From: Allodiplogaster sudhausi
Taxonomy: Eukaryota > Nematoda > Chromadorea > Rhabditida > Diplogasteridae
DNA length: 64,000 nt
Assembly: GCA_945643635.1 (NCBI GenBank)
Contig: CALZFC010000286.1
Location: 123,501-187,500 of the forward strand
Reading direction: 5' to 3'
The translations under genes and the position numbers were made by a program. Of the stretch, positions 60,863 through 64,000 are shown piece after piece (the stretch's first letter is position 1; every line of letters starts with the position of its first letter). The notes beneath the pieces are model-generated. The model was not told where the DNA came from, searched no databases, and was given only the letters and a program-made list of their open reading frames with translations.

Positions 60863-63759
60863 GGAGAGAGAGAGAGAGAGGGAGGATGTAAGAACGGAGC
60901 GGAGGCAGAAGAAACAGAGAGCGGAGAGTGAGACAGAACAACTAGAGAGAGAGAGAGCGAGAGAGGGAGAGAGAGAGAGAAATTCCGCTTACAATCAAAG
61001 TCCGAGCACCGCTGGTGCTTCTTGGACCGCTTCTGGGCGGGCGGCGGGGAGGCGGATGAGCCCGAGTCTTCTCCAGCCCCGCCCCCCGTGCTCCTTCCTC
61101 CCGTCATCACAACTCTACGGCGACTCGACTTCTCCTGCTCTTGATCCTGAGTCAGGGGCGAACGACTACGGCTGCGGCGGTCCTGCAACGAAAAGAATGG
61201 AATACTGTAGAAGCAAGTGATTGCAAGCACCATGAGGTTTTTTTTTTATTTTGTTAATCCGCATCTCTCCAATCTCTCCTCCATTCCCATCTCACCCACC
61301 ATTCTTCTCTCTACAATCTCTCTCTCTCTCTCTTTCCCCCTGACCTTCCGATGTCCCCCTCTCTCCGCTGGTGATCTTCGTCCACTTCCGCCATCGCCCC
61401 TTCTAGACCGTCCTCCTGGCTGCGGAGAGCGCGACTGCCGGCGACGGTCCGAGCGCGTCTCGCGTCCTCCTTCGCGCTAAAATTTTTTTGTTTCCAAATT
61501 TCAGAGTATCAAAAAAGGCACGAATAAAAAAGTAATGGAGCAAAAATATATTTTGCACGACCTATACCGTAGTCAATCACTTCTTTAAAACAGACTCCAC
61601 AGATCAATATAATTTCAGCAAAATTAGCACTGCTTTAATAATCTTTTATGTTCTACTTAAATACGGCAAAGATATAAAACTAATTAATTAATTTTAAAAA
61701 TTAAATACAAATTAAAAAAAAAAACCTTGTCATTATCCGGCGGCGGTGGAGAGATGCGTCTTCTGGTTGCTCGCTGTGAGTTCTGCTGGACGGGAGCCGA
61801 CGACTGTCCTCCTGAATTGGCCGCAGTGCCGGGAGATATTCCGCCGCGGCGGGATAACGAGCTGCTCTGAAAAAAAAATGCAATTAATTCAGTTGTTGAC
61901 CAATACTCAGGCAGTCAATTTCGATGCAACAGTAGACTGGGTATACCAGTGTAACGAACACCATTAACAACTCATCCTTTTGAAACATCGCCGTCTCCAG
62001 TAAGAATACGAGAGTTACTAGCTTTCAAATTCATACACCACAATTGATGTAATTTATTAAAGGTAATCGTACCATGATATGGCTTCACTGGGCTATCTTT
62101 GCTTTTCATGGAACCATAAGAAAAGAAGCAGTTTTCTATAAGGGCAGTGTGGGGGCTGGTACCGGGTTACGGTAGCACCGAAATTCACTCAACGAGGGCG
62201 AGAATTCCAAAAAGTCTCCTCGCTAACATCGTCATCTCTTCTGACGAGAGCCGCAGCATTGGCGCCGCTCAGAAATGGTCGTCTTCGCTCGTCACGCTGC
62301 GGAGAAGGAAGAAAAACTAATCTATAGTGATGGTGAATAAAATATATTTTGCTTCAAATTCTGACAAATTTGAAGCAATACAAACCCATAAACAACATTT
62401 TATATCATTACCTATTTGTTAAGACTGCTAATATAAAAAAAACAGTACAAAAAAAACAATAAAAATCTTGATATATTCATAAAACCACGCACCTCCTTGA
62501 CATTCTCCTTCTCCTTGCCCTCTCCTCCTCGCTTCCTGCTCGTCGTCTCTCGTTCCTTCTCCCTTTCTCTCTCCTTCTCTCGTTCCCTCTCCGACTCTCC
62601 TCCTCTCTTCTTATCACTGCTTATCTTCTCGTCTACTTCTCCCTTCGACGTCGCAACCCCGCCAGATGTAGGATGCGCGGATGGCTGCTGAGGGGGTTGC
62701 GCGGGGGGCGCTGGCATGTACGAGAGGGACGAGAGCGACTCGAAGAGGCGGTCCACAAAACGCTTCGTGCCTGAATCAGGGAGATTTCCAAATAAATTAT
62801 TTCTCCAATTAACACAATTCACATTACTATTACACACCGGCCCCCTGAAGAAGAAACTGATTGAATAGATAAGCTTATATTTGTCAACAAATATCTCCAT
62901 ACACTTTCAAAGAAAAATTCTTTTCAATCCGCAACCAATGCCAACTCAAAAGCACCAAGCAGGTTTCAATAACGTATACCAAACAGCGAATTCTTTAACT
63001 TCACATCCTAAAATAACACTCTCGATAATGAATACACCACAAGGAGTTACTTCACCATAACCTAGATATCCACTACGGACTACCGTATAACCTGATAGTG
63101 GCCAACATTTATAAACGCAATTGTCATACGGTATGAGTCAAACCGCTTCATTCATGTTCCCTGCTTATTACAGTAGCCTTCGCAAAACAATTTGGTACAA
63201 TACACCCCTTTTTAGCCTGCGGGAACTCGAAGAAACTGATTGAATAGATAAGCTTATATTTGTCAACAAATATCTCCATACACTTTCAAAGAAAAATTCT
63301 TTTCAATCCGCAACCAATGCCAACTCAAAAGCACCAAGCAGGTTTCAATAACGTATACCAAACAGCGAATTCTTTAACTTCACATCCTAAAATAACACTC
63401 TCGATAATGAATACACCACAAGGAGTTACTTCACCATAACCTAGATATCCACTACGGACTACCGTATAACCTGATAGTGGCCAACATTTATAAACGCAAT
63501 TGTCATACGGTATGAGTCAAACCGCTTCATTCATGTTCCCTGCTTATTACAGTAGCCTTCGCAAAACAATTTGGTACAATACACCCCTTTTTAGCCTGCG
63601 GGAACTCGCTTTCCCCTGCTGGAGATCCCCAACTGACTCGCTTGAAGGAAGACATCGAGCTGGGTGAGGCAGATCTCGCGCAGCTGTTCGTCCGACTTCT
63701 CCGGCTTGCGCAACAGCGCCAGGACGTACTTGGCAAGCGCGGCTGGCTCAGCGTCGCAA
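50357..63759 (-). CDS. rbm-26: RBM26 ortholog (CCCH finger and RRM protein)
   Basis: Twenty exons join in frame to 834 residues: 63759-63638, 62770-62493, 62296-62228, 61866-61726, 61476-61345, 61182-60993, 55875-55778, 55476-55339, 55032-54943, 53929-53800, 53462-53278, 53005-52895, 52731-52557, 52330-52242, 52098-52009, 51645-51556, 51353-51237, 51028-50924, 50763-50626, 50374-50357. The first Met exon lies beyond 63759, probably off the window. In order: the RBM26/27 N-terminal helical domain (CDAEPAALAKYVLALLRKP, TQLDVFLQ, FVDRLFESL); an RS/charged region; a CCCH finger C-x8-C-x5-C-x3-H at about 309-326 (CSDFDLRGVCVLADQCPYDH); a Pro-rich part with the conserved YNPEAP; RRM1 at about 490-565 (LIVKKIPAELN, KLNEHFGQFGSIVNMQ); a coiled coil at about 620-745; RRM2 at about 735-812 (VAVCGFEP, GLSVQWAE). 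Known role: nuclear RNA surveillance with the exosome adaptor. The 53929 acceptor and the 62228 donor are the weakest joins. Confidence 0.85.
54200..54720 (+). repeat. GA-rich tract in rbm-26 intron 9
   Basis: (GA)n with interruptions at 54476-54670, which is (CT)n in the sense of the gene. It is not adjacent to the chosen acceptor. Confidence 0.8.
55263..55338 (-). other. tRNA-like sequence starting at an rbm-26 splice donor
   Basis: 76 nt on the minus strand. GTACGGG and CCCGGGC pair at six of seven positions as an acceptor stem, and GTTT/AAAC forms a D-stem around AGCTGATTGG (A-box-like). GGTTCGATTCC is a B-box, and TTTT follows 5 nt downstream. The middle folds as an 8-bp stem with a 4-base loop (GCAGTTAT AAAG ATAACTGC) instead of an anticodon arm, and the T-stem is weak, so a functional tRNA is unlikely. 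Its first two bases are the GT donor of the exon ending at 55339. Confidence 0.5.
55880..60960 (+). repeat. GA-rich higher-order array filling rbm-26 intron 6
   Basis: About 27 units, each with a conserved core (GGATGTAAGGACGGAGCGGA, then GGCAGAAGAAACAGAGAGCG, then GAGAGTGAGACAGAATAACG) separated by 75-300 bases of (GA)n with AAGGGGAGAG and GAGATAGAAGAG punctuation. It occupies nearly all of the 5,117-bp intron 55876-60992. Sense orientation is CT-rich. Confidence 0.9.
62851..63608 (-). repeat. 379-bp perfect-looking tandem duplication in rbm-26 intron
   Basis: AAGAAACTGATTGAATAGAT at 62851 recurs at 63230, and the two copies (62851-63229, 63230-63608) appear identical down to GCCTGCGGGAACTCG. 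It lies in the intron between the first two exons seen and ends 29 bp from the exon at 63638. Confidence 0.9.
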
Positions 63760-64000
63760 CTGGAAGAAAAGATATCTTACAATTAGTTATTTATTCTGCC
63801 ATTATATTTTTTTATATTTGGCCAACCTTAAAGATACATTTTTTAAGTTACAAATTGGCCATTTAACACTCTTCCACAACACGGTTTCTTATCTTTATGC
63901 TATATAATATTTTCTATTTGTTTTTTGCCTTCCATCGCTTTACACATAGTTGAGTTGTGATTGTCAGTATACTGACATGGGGCAAGGCGTTTGAAAGACA
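63760..64000 (-). other. rbm-26 intron / right edge
   Basis: No start exon of rbm-26 found here; AT-rich sequence. Confidence 0.4.

Noticed and set aside
55715..61233. Three overlapping 1,700-1,800-residue Ser/Leu-rich open frames on the minus strand
   Set aside because: All three frames are open at once because (CT)n has no stop codons. The region is the intron between two in-phase rbm-26 exons.

Overview
This window is nuclear DNA from a nematode. The evidence is a set of multi-exon genes with short introns, nematode-specific families (an srg-type and an srsx-type chemoreceptor, a transthyretin-like secreted protein, TSP1-like Cys-rich secreted modules), and an ortholog of the RNA-binding protein RBM26. 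Coding exons are GC-rich; introns and spacers are AT-rich or filled with (CT)n/(GA)n. I cannot name the species. Exon coordinates are my own splice reconstructions. They were checked for reading-frame continuity but not against transcripts.

Layout. 0.36-3.53 kb: a foldback Mutator-like (MULE) element with long arms of 42-bp subrepeats, a 9-bp target duplication and a decayed FLYWCH-MULE transposase fragment. 3.6-10.7 kb: a tandem family of TSP1-like Cys-rich secreted genes with a duplicated Thr/Ser/Pro mucin exon, plus decayed copies. 11.1-12.4 kb: a second foldback family with a tRNA-like centre; a sister copy lies in an intron at 18.3-19.6 kb. 13.8-15.1 kb: a partial major-facilitator transporter. 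16.8-20.9 kb: a complete glycine N-acyltransferase-like gene. 22.6-26.8 kb (minus): an srsx-like receptor. 29.9-32.3 kb: an srg-like receptor with an in-frame TGA. 33.3-34.1 kb (minus): a 79-aa secreted Cys-rich protein. 37.7-44.0 kb: a giant imperfect palindrome built on MULE-type arms around a 5'-truncated LINE. 45.4-46.4 kb: a transthyretin-like gene inside a locally duplicated segment. 48.4-49.5 kb: a 1.1-kb terminal-inverted-repeat element carrying p53-type half-sites. 50.4-63.8 kb (minus): most of the RBM26 ortholog, whose CCCH finger is split by a 5.1-kb intron made of about 27 GA-rich higher-order units.

The genes do not form an obvious pathway. Two results stand out. First, two MULE foldback families share one 42-bp subrepeat design. 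Second, (CT)n expands in the sense orientation at 3' splice sites across several genes, ending in the rbm-26 intron, where about 5 kb of sense strand contains no AG dinucleotide.
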